Shown here in pieces: positions 47,996 to 60,584 of a stretch of DNA of 64,000 nt. This DNA comes from Margaritifera margaritifera (taxonomy: Eukaryota > Mollusca > Bivalvia > Unionida > Margaritiferidae), in contig JAQPZY010001579.1 in the NCBI GenBank assembly GCA_029931535.1, forward strand, positions 3,028,501 through 3,092,500, given 5' to 3'. The translations under genes were made by a program, and so were the position numbers. Below the pieces are notes generated by a model. It was not told the origin of the DNA, did no database searches, and worked only from the letters and a program-made list of their open reading frames with translations. Each line of letters begins with the position of its first letter. Positions within the stretch are counted from its first letter, which is position 1.

Positions 47996-49748
47996 TACTG
48001 TCAAATATTGTCACAAATGTCAATTTAATCATTGTAAATGGACAGTCATTAATCAATAATCCTTACATTCAGAGACTTGTGTTCAGTCACGTGTTGTACC
48101 AATGTTGCTCAAATACATGTCGATTCTTACACTTGTACAGGTGTCTGTCTGATCAGATTATGCTTAGTAAATTATTTACAATAAGTATGAATTATTTAAT
48201 TGTGAAAAAGCATCAAAATCCAGCTTATAACTGTCTTAAAACAACAGTTTGATTAATTGTAACAGTTAGGGGTGACTTTTTGCTATATAGTTGTTTTTTT
48301 TTTTTTACTTTAGCACGTGTATGGTTTTCATTTAATTTACGCTAGCAAAATTAATTTACCCAATGAGAATATGATCAAAGTATTACATAACAGGCATGGA
48401 GAAATGTAAATAAAGAATGTTTCAATGGAGAAGAATCAACGTGGTTTATTTGCCAATTTGTTAAATTTGCGCGTTCGTTAACAGTTGGAATACTACGGCC
48501 ATCCTGCTGTAGAGCTGGTAAACGGATGAACATTCAGATTTAAGGCTGGCTGTTGACATTCTTTATGAAAACAACAACAAATAGAAAAGAACGCTGTTTT
48601 ACAGACGTTTGATGTGGTGTGCGTACGAGGTAATACAGTTTACTAAAACGCTTTGATGGGATTAATAAGATTAGACGAACAAGAACTGTTAAGTAACAAG
48701 CCGTTGAATAACATGGCTGTAGGGTGACATCATCAGGCCTGGAATTATACTGTCTGTTTTATTGCACAGTAAGTTGTTTATTTTTCTATCCATTCATGTT
48801 ACCTTTTCAATAGATTTCATTGTTGCGATTTTACATTTAGAGTAACAACGTGGAAGAGCACTTACAGTTGTCATGGGAAATTAACATATGTAGATACAAA
48901 CAAGGTTTGCCTTTATGCCTTATCCCAAATTTCACTTCAGAAAAAAGATCTCGCTTATCTATTAAAAATTTTAGACATATCTCGTTTGTTATTGTTCTCC
49001 TTATTCTTCTTCTTCATTATTGTCGTCATTTGAATGATGATGATGATCATTATCGTCATCATCACTCATCATCATCATCTTTTTCCATATATTAAGGATT
49101 TTAAATATCTTTTACCTTTATTTGTGACTTAATATACATTTTACAGAACATAACAGCCTATTTTTAGAAATATTGTGTCTTGTAGTACTTGATGTTTACA
49201 TTTCTTTTGAAGGGTTTATCTTCCTGAAGTTGTGGTGCGATTCTTCATTTTTACATTTTTAGGGATTTACTTTTCATTGGCACCATAGATCCAGTATTGT
49301 GCTGAGGTGCCGTTAAACGCTAATACATACATATTCTCCTGTTCCTTTTTCTTTTCGAAATTTTGAAAACAGTAAGTTTCTTTCAGTGTCATTACTTACA
49401 GGTTTCTTTGCTGTTTCTCAGCAACAAAAAAGCTAGCAGTGCAACTACTTATTTATCATGCGTATCATTTTTAAGTATTTCTTCGAACACATATTTTCCA
49501 CCCAATATATGCATTTTCAAAATATCCTTTTAATTGTTGTCATGACTATATATGATTATGGTGTTGGTTAATTTCTATAATAGCTTTGAATATTGTCATC
49601 ATTATCCGACAATTATTCGATAGGCGCCTAGCTTTTCATTTGAAGTTTCAGTACTTGTATTTATTGATAATTGTATAGTTTTTTGATAATTGTACCGTTC
49701 TATTGCTAGAACAGCGTCATGCTAGCACATCATTCAGGAGTTGAGTGC

Positions 49749-49752
<4 letters not shown>
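47996..49752. other. No gene seen
   Basis: AT-rich sequence. A CAT/GAT-rich patch lies at 49,020-49,080. A fragment 'gctgaggtgccgttaaacgc' near 49,301 is probably a SINE 3' end. Confidence 0.55.

Positions 49753-49794
<42 letters not shown>
49753..49794. repeat. (GA)n microsatellite
   Basis: Pure GA run. Confidence 0.96.
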
Positions 49795-49797
<3 letters not shown>

Positions 49798-49869
49798 AGA
49801 ACATTGATACACAAATAACACTGGTTTACAGCCAAAATGCTTCCGCAATAAATGTTGTCAAACGTTATT

Positions 49870-52345
49870 AATTAAGGGTCACTCAGAACTAAAATTTTGC
49901 TTAAAATTGTTGATTGGCTCTAGTTTTAAAGATATGATACTGGGTTAGTATATACGACCCTTGACTTGGGAATGGCGGCGGATAAGTGAGTTATAAAGGG
50001 AAGGGATCTAAATTTAAACCAGAAATGACTAAAATACATCTTTGACTGGATCTATGAATAAATCTATGACTGGGTTTGGACAGTACTTGTTTTTTTAGGC
50101 AAAACAATGAATGATGCAATCTGAAGCTGGTATTGCGTCATACATGATACGAATTGCATCATGTTATTCCTATAAGTCATGGATGATGCAATCATAACTA
50201 AGCTTACGTCACTCTGCTGAAGAAATTGCCGTATATCAGCTCTACAAATCATACAGTGTCTTGCTCTCTTATTTGTCAGTGTTTGATTTTGCAAAGGGAC
50301 ACATTTCTGAGCAGAGATGCCTCGTACTTGTGTGAACAATGCAGATAACTTCTGCTATGTTTGTGGTGAAGTGACTTTTGCATCACAAAAGCGCAGTATA
50401 ACCACTATGGTTAATAAAGCCTATCACCTTTATTTTGGCTGCAAAATTGGAGATCAGGACAAGATGTGGGCCCCACACATATGCTGCAACACTTGTGCCA
50501 CAAATCTTCGCCAGTGGTTGAACAGGAAAAGGAAATCTATGCCTTTTGCAGTGTCAATGATTTGGAGAGAGCCAACAGATCATGTCAGCAATTGTTACTT
50601 CTGCATGGTGCCTCCAGTTGGGAAAGGTGTGTCAAAGAAGAAAAAGTGGACTGTGCATTATCCAAACATTCCATCAGCTATACGGCCAGTACCAAAACGG
50701 AGAAGGACTGCCGGCTCCTGATGCACCAGAATCATTCTCACTTGAGTCCGACAAGGAAGAGGAAGAGAATGAAACTTCTACTCCTGAACCATCAATGTCA
50801 CATGACCCATATTTTCTCCCATCCTCCTCCTCTGAACCACACCTCATAATACAAGGTGAACTGAATGACCTTGTCAGGGATTTGGAACTACCCAAGAGTA
50901 AGGCAGAGCTGTTGGGCTCCAGACTACAGTAGTGGAATCTCCTGGCAGGTGATGTTAGGGTTTCCATGTTCCGTGACCGTCAAAAGGATCTTGTCAAATT
51001 CTTCTTCATGGAAGGTGATCTTGTAGCCTGCAACAACATCGATTTTATGATGGCATCCATCAACTTCGTTCATGATCCAGATGAGTGGAGACTGTTCATT
51101 GATTCACTGAAGACGAGTCTTAAAGCTGTTTTTGCTGCATAATGGCAGTGTTTTGCCATCAATTCCAGTTGGTCATGCAGTCCATATGAAGGAAGCCTAT
51201 GAAAACATGAAACAACTTTTGAGGTGCATAAACTATGACCAACATTAGTGGCAGCTTTGTGGCCATTTCAAGGTTCTTGCTCTCTTGCTTGGTGTGCAGA
51301 CTGGATACACAAAGTACTGCTGTTTTTTCTGCGAATGGAAGCGTCGTGCGAGAGATTCCCACTACATCAAGAGAGATTGGCCACTCCGACAGTCATTGGA
51401 GCCTGGGATGAAAAGTGTTCAGCATCCACCACTTGTTCAATCAAGGAAGATTTTGTTACCACCCTTGCACATCAAACTGGGTCTAATGAAGAACTTTGTC
51501 AAGGCCATGGACAAAACACAAGCAGCTTTCAAGTACCTCCGTGGAAAATTTCCAAGGTTAAGTGAAGCTAAGATAAAGGAAGGTGTCTTTGTTGGTCCTC
51601 AGATTCGTGAACTTCTTCGAGATGATGCATTTCACCGTGCATTGCGTGGCAAGGAAAAGACGGCATGGAAAGCCTTCCAGTTAATGGCAACAAATTTTCT
51701 CGGAAACAACAAGGCAGACAACTACAGGGAGTTGGTGGAAAACCTCCTCAAGGCATACAAAAAGCCTTGGTTGCAACATGTCACTAAAGATACATTTTTT
51801 GCACTCTCATCTAGATTTTTTCCACCGAACTGCGGAGCAGTGAGCGACTAGCACGGCGAGCGATTTCACCACGACATTGCAACAATGGAGAAAGGCTATC
51901 AGGGCAAATGGAGCCCATCAATGCTTGCAGACTATTGCTGGACAGTGACAAGAGATGCTCCATTTAATGAATACAAGAGACAAGTCAAGAAGCGCCAAGT
52001 AGACACTGAATAAGGACTAAACTATGTACTTATATATACATAATAGTTTTTTTTACTTTTGTTTCAATATATTTTTTTTTTATATAACCCTTTTGCTGTT
52101 TTTTAAAGTGTTACATAAACAGGACAGGTGAAATATTATCGTGTAAAGCAACCATAAACACATAAAAAGACCTAGGTTTACAATTTATAATTAAAACTCT
52201 AGGATGGACACAATATACATAGACGTAAAATGTAAAAACTTAAATATCTTGGAAACAGTAGCCAATCAGTTGTTTTAATTGTCATATTTGAATTCAGCAC
52301 ATCAAAATCCCTAATAAATAGCACATTTTATCTCTGAAGCAGACG
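49870..52345 (+). mobile_element. DNA-transposon-type element with imperfect inverted flanks
   Basis: The flank at about 49,885-49,935 ('ttgttgattggctctagttt') is mirrored at 52,245-52,300, where the reverse complement reads 'caactgattggctactgttt'. Between them lies the broken intronless gene at 50,317-52,013. Near-palindromic 'gatgcaat/attgcatc' blocks precede the gene (50,110-50,200). This is consistent with a TIR transposon whose only gene is decaying. No target duplication was verified. Confidence 0.6.
50317..52013 (+). pseudogene. Uncharacterised transposon-type protein with N-terminal zinc-binding region, broken
   Basis: It starts 'MPRTCVNNADNFCYVCGEVT' and continues through 'WAPHICCNTCATNLRQWLNR' and 'NCYFCMVPPVGKG', a Cys-rich N-terminal region. 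After frameshifts it reads 'ELNDLVRDLELPKSKAELLG' (50,860), 'TKYCCFFCEWKRRARDSHYI' (51,310), 'LLPPLHIKLGLMKNFVKAMD' (51,460) and 'FPPNCGAVSD' (51,830). A TAG at about 51,850 follows, then 'HGERFHHDIATMEKGYQGKW' to a TAA at 52,011-52,013. I recognise this as a repetitive, mostly unnamed metazoan protein family, often found intronless. Its function is unknown. At least three frameshifts and one stop make it a pseudogene. Confidence 0.75.
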
Positions 52346-54174
52346 ACTTCGAAAAAATTGTAGACTAGTGTAATCAACAAAAAATGCATTTATGTTCTTA
52401 CATTTATTAATCCTTATAAATAATAGTTTTAACTCAAAGAACTGGTAAAAATGTAGCTGAATATAATACATGTAATTTAATTCCCGAAAGTAAACTTGAT
52501 TATAATTGAAAATAAAACTTTCAAAAATATCTTAAGAAGCAAAGTTTATATTGCAAGGAGCAGTTGTCATATTCCAAAGTCACTTACTTGTACGTTTAGT
52601 AAAATCTCAAAAGCGTCGGCTTTATGTTCAATCCATCCATTTTTCTATCCATCTGATGCAGGTACTACAGGTGATTTTACATACATTCCACAAACTTCAT
52701 GAATCTCGATCAAATATACCCATTACTGTTTTAACGGCCGTGAGAACGTAAAGCTGCAAACATCATTGCGTTAATAAAATCCCCATTGAGCACCGCTTGT
52801 TCTTCCCTCTCGATACATTTTTCATACCATCCATGGATCCACAGTAGAATCACCAGGCAGGTCCTAAACGATTTCCAGACATTCCACAAGATAGACGAAT
52901 CTATATTCATTGTTGTTTACATTTCCATGTCGGCCATGCAGTACATGGAGCTGCGTGCTCCGAGGAGAACTCTCAAATGACGCCTGCAATTTTTTTTTTT
53001 AAAAATATTTTTTTTGTTAACTTTAGAGCTCTAGGTCATGTGATTTGCATCAACCAATACACACGCATCAATGATGTCAATGCGAATGAGGGTGTTTAAC
53101 ATTATTGGAATAGAACCATTTCGCAATATGCGTGTCGGAAGAGTTGCCTCTCCTCATATCAATCACTAAAAATCAAAACGAGGCTATTACTGCTGGGTGT
53201 AGGTTGTTTAGGGTGCAAGGGACAGTTTTTATGAACAAATTTAATGCCGCGTCCACCTGCCTAATATAAAAAAATTCATTACAAAAAGGTCCATATTTTT
53301 GGATAGCTATAATAAAACAAAACATAAGAATATCATTCACTTGACCTCACAAGTCAATTGAAGTTCATAGCATAAAATGTTTATGCACCCCAACCCCCAA
53401 TTTATACAAGCATTGTTCACGTCCGAAGGCCATTTTTGAAACAATGTGATGCTCACAGTGCAAATGCAAGCCCTTTCCCTAGGTGATAATTTTGAAAAAC
53501 ATGACGCACTAAACAGCTTGATGCAATTCAAACTAGTTGCCATCCAGACCGTTTTTGATATATTCTACTTGCCTGTAACCCACATGTCTACTGCTATGGG
53601 TGGCTAGCTCTGCTTCCTAGCCAACTATTGGTATTTCACTGTCTACATACTGTGAACTGACTATGGGAGGTGTACAAGCCTCACATCAACTGGAACAACA
53701 CAAGCCCGAAACACTCACAAATATATCCATATCTTTCAATATTAAACAACAATAGCTCAGATAGTCACATCATAGCCTTAAGTTAAGAAATTTGAGAGGG
53801 GCCAATTTACAAAACTGTCCCCTGCCACCTTTACATAGACCAGGAAGTGGAGACAGACGTTGGAAATAGTTGCTAAAGTTTGAAAGAAATAGTCATGTTT
53901 CCGATTTAACTGAATTATTCCATCATTACATTTAACCAAACAAATGATTTCTTTTGCACAGGCTTCTTCAATAGACATTCCTGCTCTAGAAAATATGACA
54001 CTTAACTTCCAAGCACCCGTAACTATTATCATTAATATCAAATATTTTTCAATCTACATTTGCTCCAAAGCCAGGCTTGACTTGGCAACTTAATATGCCC
54101 TTTCTCTCGACGTCAAGTGGTGCACCATTTTCTGTTTTGTTCTTTGTATATGTGGTAGGTTTTAAATGCGCAGT
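52346..54174. other. No gene seen
   Basis: No coding motif or repeat recognised. Confidence 0.55.
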
Positions 54175-54240
54175 GGAGTTTTTTTTTTACGAAATGGAAC
54201 GAAATGGAATGTCGGTATGCGAAATGGAATCATAACAATA
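54175..54240. repeat. Fragment related to the 54.6-55.8 kb foldback
   Basis: 'gcgaaatggaatcat' and 'acgaaatggaacgaaatgga' match the terminal motif of the foldback arms to the right. Confidence 0.55.
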
Positions 54241-54599
54241 TTCTTTTTATTGTATGCCTTTGAAATTAATAACATAGATATAAACAGTGTGTTTGCTACA
54301 ATTATAGTTGGGATATTGTAATAATTTGCATTTTTTTATCATATTGCCTCCAATGGGAATAAGGGTTATTTTTGGCGAAAAGGACATTCATTATGCGAAA
54401 ACGACCCATTACGTAAATGTAAGTACAGAACGGGATCATCGTAAACTATACCTTTTTTTCTTAATTTTGCAACTATTTAATGCTATTTTACTTCAAACTT
54501 CATGTAAATATTAGTTTATTTGATTGTTAAAGGTAAAAAGCAGTGATCACTTTCATTGCCGTTGCATATTTGTGTTGCAAACTGGAAAATTGGCATGCG

Positions 54600-55830
54600 A
54601 AAAGAAGCATTGACAGTTAATCATTGGTGATTATTAAGTTACTCAATCAGTGAAATCATGACATTTAAAAAATATTTTTGTTATTTAATTTTAACTTATA
54701 AATATTTTTTTTTCAAGGTTTTCCTTATCGTTTAAAATGTAAATTCGAAATGCGAAATGGAATTTCGGATTACGAAATGGAATCATGTTTGTGAAAGTGA
54801 GATCGGTTTGCGAAATGAAATCGCAAAACAAATAATGCTTTCAATTATTATTTGAAACTAAGTCTTTTGTGTTACTAATAAATTTATCTATTGTAAGCAG
54901 AATAATAAAACTAACTACACAGATAATTTCATTTAGTATGCCGAAATTCCATTTCGCATCACGAAGGCTGGACTCATTACGTTAATGTAAATTGTATAAC
55001 GGTTAGTATTTAAATTGATAATGGAAGTAAATAATGTATTATTAATCAAGAAATTCGGATAAGGAAAAAAAACTTGAAATATAATTTACTTAGTTACCTA
55101 TGATACATACTCAATTCATGTATGTGTGTGTTCTTAGTTCTTGACGCTACTTGAACTCACCTAAAACTGATCCCGACTCCCAAATTTATGTCAGCTTTAT
55201 ACGACACTGTATCAGACTAAATCACCATGTTATGAAAATTATCAAGAAATCTAACACGTAGAAGCTTTTGATACAGACGCAGTGGCAGCGAAATACTTAA
55301 AATAGTGGCGTAAACTAACAAATACCCCATTTCGTAAAATATATTGTATGTATCCAAATGATCGAGAAGCACTCTTATATTTTCCCGAAAGAAAATATTG
55401 TATAATTAAACAAAGTAATGATTTCATGAAACGGAAAGTTACTTGTTTTTTATAAGACTAATTACTAGTTTGCTATTATAATTCTCTTAATATTTCGAGG
55501 GAACGCATGGAACCATTAAAAACAGGGGTACATCTCAAGTGAAAATGCTCTTTATCACTATGGAACCTAACAACATTGGCGTGCCACATTAGGAAAACAG
55601 TATATGGTTTCGTACAAACTGATATTCACTTTCACAGACACGATTCCGTTTAGTAAGCCGAAATTCCATTTCGAATTACGAATTTACATTTGCAACAGTT
55701 AGGAAAATTTTGAAATAAAAAATGTATAACTTAAACGTAAATAACCAAAATATTTTTAAAGTTCATGATTTTACTGATTGACTAACTTAAGAAAATCAGA
55801 AACTATCAGTCGTAAATGCTTTTGTGTTAT
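54600..55830. mobile_element. Foldback element, arms of about 200 bp
   Basis: The left arm (54,600-54,830) and the reverse complement of the right arm (55,610-55,830) share 'caatcag.gaaatcatga', 'tttaaaaa.atattttt.gt', 'aaatgtaaattcg', 'cgaaatggaatttcgg' and 'gtgaaagtga'. Another partial copy of the motif ('ccgaaattccatttcgcat') lies inside at about 54,942. It is AT-rich and has no coding region. Confidence 0.8.
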
Positions 55831-56282
55831 TTAACTAGATATTTGAATTAAATATCAACATGTTATATGCGGACATGTAGTATATGTGTTTTGTATATGT
55901 ACAAATAAGGCCAGAATATAATATTAATCTCCCAGCAGTGAGCGCCTCGTTTTGGAATTTAGAGATTTTGCGAGATAACGCGAGATCATTATTTTCAAGT
56001 ATTGCGAAACTGGCCTATTGTCTCTTGTCTTTCAGGGGAAATAACAAATTATATACAATTCAAAATGTTATTGTTCTTATATCATCGGAAAAAATGCATT
56101 TTAAACATTTTTTAAATAAATATATTGTGGATTAAATCAGATATATCAATATTTTCTATCTGTATGGAGAAATAATTGTACTCTTTGCTACTTTCACGTG
56201 ATATCAGACTAGTTCCTTAGTGGTTCGTCCAAAATCACGGTGCATTTGCAAAACTGTACAATTATTTCCTCAAACAGCTATA
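55831..56282. other. No gene seen
   Basis: One 83-codon plus-strand frame (55,884-56,135) shows no recognisable motif. Confidence 0.5.
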
Positions 56283-56610
56283 AAAGAAGTGATATCTATT
56301 ACATATATCGGGGACTTCAATACAGCTAGAAAAGAAAGGATAAATCTATAACATATTAGGGACTTCAATACAGCTAGAAAAGAAAGGATAAATCTCTAAC
56401 ATATCAGGGACTTCAATACAGCTAGAAAAGAAAGGATAAATCTATAACATATCAGGGACTTCAATACAGCTAGAAAAGAAAGGATAAATCTATAACATAT
56501 CAGGGACTTCAATGCAGCTAGAAAAGAAAGGATAAATCTATAACATATCAGGGACTTCAATACAGCTAGAAAAGAAAGGATAAATCTATAACATATATCA
56601 GGGACTTCCA
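56283..56610. repeat. 48-bp minisatellite, about 6.5 copies
   Basis: The unit 'cagggacttcaatacagcta' continues 'gaaaagaaaggataaatcta' and 'taacatat'. The multiple-of-three period leaves a minus-strand frame open. Confidence 0.94.
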
Positions 56611-57689
56611 TATCCACTATAATGCACATTATTATTTTAAATTTGTACAAAGTTTCATTTCCTTTTTCATCTATGGAAAGGAGGCGTTAGGTTTCACTCA
56701 AAACTAGCTTAGGGATTATATTCGGTATTGAAATAGGTGTATATCAACGTGTATTGAATAGTAATTGAAATAAGCGTATAACAATGTGCGTTGAATAGGT
56801 ATAAATAGGTATTGAAATAGGTATATAACCGTGTGTATCCAGACAGGGGCTAAAGTTAGAAAATCCAGCATATGAAATAGTTTTGCTTCGTATTGTTTAT
56901 TTAATTTTGTTGCACGAAGAAAACACAACGTGTAATACTGCCTGCATAGTGTACATAACTGATACAATATTGTGAAACTGAAGGTACGTTTCATATTGCT
57001 CCTGGCATTAATATTCTGTGCACAGACATTCTAGTGTATGACGTTTAGGAATGCCCAGAATATATGTCATGTACCTACTGTATATATCTTATGTATGAAA
57101 TGGCTTGAGCATGACTTAAGTTAGTTAACATGTGAAGATATATATTCTTTTTGATTCTTTATATCTGGGTACATATGCTTTAATACTAGTAGACATGGTA
57201 TGTAGATGTAAACCAACACTTTTGTTACTTTAATGTTATTAATCATATATTATGTTCCACTTAATTTATTATGCACTGCTGGTTGTTGATATTTGTATAC
57301 TTTATTTTGCTTCAATAACCGAGAAACGTCGTCATTTGCACGTCATGGTTATTACTAAAATTTTGTGAGACGGTCTGTAACAGAATTGAAACCGAGTGGG
57401 CTTTGGACTAAATGAATGCAACAAACAATGTGTGTGAATGACGATATTTATGTAGTACGATATGATGATGGTACAAAAAAATAATAAATGAAACAATCTA
57501 CACAATATCAGACTCTCGCACATACCATACACAAATTCACAAAAGATATATATATATATAATGATAACGACAAGGATGAAGATGATGACACAGTGCTGAA
57601 CATACTATTGATAATGATGACGACGGTTCATATAACCGATATGCTATATTAAAAAAAAAACAAAATATCACAGTTACAACCCATGCCGG
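56611..57689. other. No gene seen; dispersed-repeat fragment near 56,998-57,080
   Basis: The 80-bp stretch with 'ctggcattaatattctgt' and 'aggaatgc' is loosely similar to 62,695-62,780. Confidence 0.45.
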
Positions 57690-58025
57690 GTGCACTCTGG
57701 TTCAACTTCCCAGTTTCACTTTGGCTCCACTTCCCAGTTTCACACTGGCTCAACTTCCCAGTTTCACACTGGCTCAACTTCCCAGTTTCACGCTGGTTCA
57801 ACTACACCCTCCACCAGTTTCAGTCTGTCTCCACTACACCCTCCACCAGTTTCAGTCTGGCTCAACTACACCTCCCACCAGTTTCAGTCTGGTTCAACAA
57901 CACCTCCCACCAGTTTCAGTCTGGTTCAACTACACCTCCTCCCACCAGTTTCAGTCTGGTTCAACTACATCTCCTCCCACCAGTTTCAGTCTGGTTCAAC
58001 TACACCTCCTCCCACCAGTTTCAGC
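57690..58025. repeat. 24- to 36-bp minisatellite, about 11 copies
   Basis: Units contain 'ccagtttcagtctggttcaa' and 'ctacacctcc'. Early units are shorter ('ccagtttcacactggctcaa' plus 'cttc'). Unit lengths are multiples of three or close to it, so several frames stay open. Confidence 0.93.
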
Positions 58026-58943
58026 TACAAATAGATGAAACTGGTAGCGTATAATACGAAATACGCTATCACACAAAATACTCAAATGTATGTATATGAA
58101 ATAAATAAATATCCACTCAACAAATGTCTATAGTCCATTAAATAAATATAAATAAATATCCACATAACAAATGTATATCGTCCATTAAACCCTAATGGTT
58201 TATACACACAAAAAATACATTAAACCCGTACTCTACGTGTGACTTTCTACTCCGAGTCCTACACGTGAAAAGGAATAAATTCTGGCAGTGAATTGTCTGT
58301 TGACCGTGGTTATTTTATCTATCGAAGCTTTATCAAATTTACGATAATAATAAAATAAGAATGTCACGAACACACTGAAAAGCATAAATGTACAAGGGAA
58401 TCCAAATTATTTTAACAGTTGTCACTTACCATTATGGATGTAGTTTTGTCGTTCCAAACCGACACTCTTTGACAAGATCCAAGGGATGATGTACCGCTTG
58501 TAGTAAAACCCTACTATTTATACCATATAAAAAAAACAAGACGTTCAAGACCCAAGGGTAAAGTACCCGTGCATGTCGAGAAACATGGGCATGTCGCTGC
58601 AAACGACCTACAACGAGATGTACTCATACGGTCAAGGTAATAAAAACAAGCTACTCTAGTTAACGCTGTACGCGTCGACAAAGTCAAATATACATTGTCA
58701 TCGTTTAATGCAAAACCGAATTATTTTCTTGCCTTATTCCGTGACACGGTCCTTATTTTTCAATGATAATACCTAAAGGATTAATACTGAATGCAATTAC
58801 CCAACCTTCAACAACCCCCCTCCCCCTCTTGTTTCTTCACCATTACGGTACTCATGATATCTGCAGTGGCCAGCGAGTTGGATTCATTACTGCATATTTT
58901 GAGGAAACGAAGGTTAAAGCTCTAAAGAGAAAACACCAACGTT

Positions 58944-58945
<2 letters not shown>
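58026..58945. other. No gene seen
   Basis: No recognised feature; AT-rich. Confidence 0.55.

Positions 58946-59013
<68 letters not shown>
58946..59013. repeat. (GA)n microsatellite
   Basis: About 68 bp of GA. Confidence 0.97.
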
Positions 59014-59015
<2 letters not shown>

Positions 59016-60082
59016 TGACAAGATATTGGTGCCATCTCGAAGAAAATGGACTCAAATGATGCTAACGGTCTATCGGCGCTGCACTCAATATTATGACTAC
59101 TACTACGCCGCCGTCACCTTCAGAAGCATTTGAAGGTACTCCAACAACGTACATTATCTCAGATATTTAATAAGGCACAAATAGTGAATGCAGGCGGAAA
59201 AGAGAGAATTCCTTAAATCCCCGGTGGCCTAGAGAGTCAGTAGAAACATACTGGCAACTGCACAATTCAGCAACTCTTCGAAAAATTTCTCTTGCAATTT
59301 TATAAAGATAAACATTACATCTGTTGAAAACCTCACGAATAGAAACGATCTATCTGCCATAGCTATCGGACAATCATTGATCTATCTGCTATAGCCATCA
59401 AACAATTATCGCATATTTGAAATTCCAATTAACGCCCACAGTTTATAGTCAAGGTATTTTATTTTTTTAATTTTTTTTGTTCCTTAGGGAATACATGCAG
59501 TATGCAATAAATTCAAACTAACACTGCAAAATTGTTGGAAAAATAATACCTTATAAAGCAAATCTATAAAATTTTAAAAGTTGTTGACCTTGGTCACGAG
59601 AGAAAGATTCAGTTTCAAAATATATACATCAAGGACAGACACATTTATTATAATATTCAACATTATAAATGCTATGATGTGTTTATGCCACCACTGCTTG
59701 CAACGGTCGCATCTTGTTTTTGTCGTGTCCGTCCTTCTCGAGAATATTGTTACCAAGATTGCCCCCAAATCACCCAACGTAAACAAATGAAATATTTCTA
59801 GCATATATGTATCCATTCGATGACATAAGTACCTTTAAATGTAGATAGAATCGCACGATTTATTCTCAAACTGTGCTATCGACATGTTCGCTTACAATTT
59901 GATCAATACAGATTTATTTAATAAGTGTGCAATGTGTCTTGCTTTAATCTTTATAGGCTGGTTGTATGAACATGGTTACACTATGAACTGCACATAAGCT
60001 TTTAAAGTTCATAAAACACTAGTAGATTTATATGATTATTCAGTCTGATAAAAATCGAGATTTCCGACATAACGGAAATCGG
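59014..60082. other. No gene seen
   Basis: It contains a short tandem 'cgatctatctgccatagc' pair (about 59,345-59,400). Confidence 0.5.
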
Positions 60083-60360
60083 ACAAGCACCAATGAAAGT
60101 TCGTGTTCTGCCGACCTTTGGAATTGCCCGCCCACATGTTTGTAGTAGCCTGTCAGATAAAGCGTTGCATTTATAGTTAGGGGGATTTTTATGTTTACTA
60201 ACGATTTGTTCTGAATGACGTTTTTCAGTTTCATAAATATTAATGATGTAATTTGATTGATAAATCAAAATATCAACAGAAGATGACATCGTATTGGTCG
60301 ATGTTCATCATATCTACTTACATAACAAGTAGATCTCAGTTTTATTCAAATTGTAGGATT
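60083..60360 (+). repeat. Dispersed repeat, copy 2
   Basis: Partner of 15,840-16,110; shares 'gccgacctttggaatt' and 'tagatctcagtttta' in the same order. Confidence 0.7.
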
Positions 60361-60584
60361 ATGAAAGATATCGTGTAAATAACAAGCCTGCTAAAACATT
60401 AAGACTTGATAAGACTTGTGTTCTCTTGCGCATCCCTGCAGTATTATCGGTTTGCGTGTATTATGTTTTTATCCGCTGAAATGATGCTGATAAATTAGAG
60501 CCTACACGTTTTGTCAAATTCGTGATGCATAAAAATCACATAATTGCAGGGCTCAGGAGAACCACTCGTCCTCTCGTCCTGACC

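Noticed and set aside
57683..58054. Repetitive plus-strand frames rich in Pro, Val and Ser
   Set aside because: Three frames are open at once over a minisatellite, so this is not a gene.
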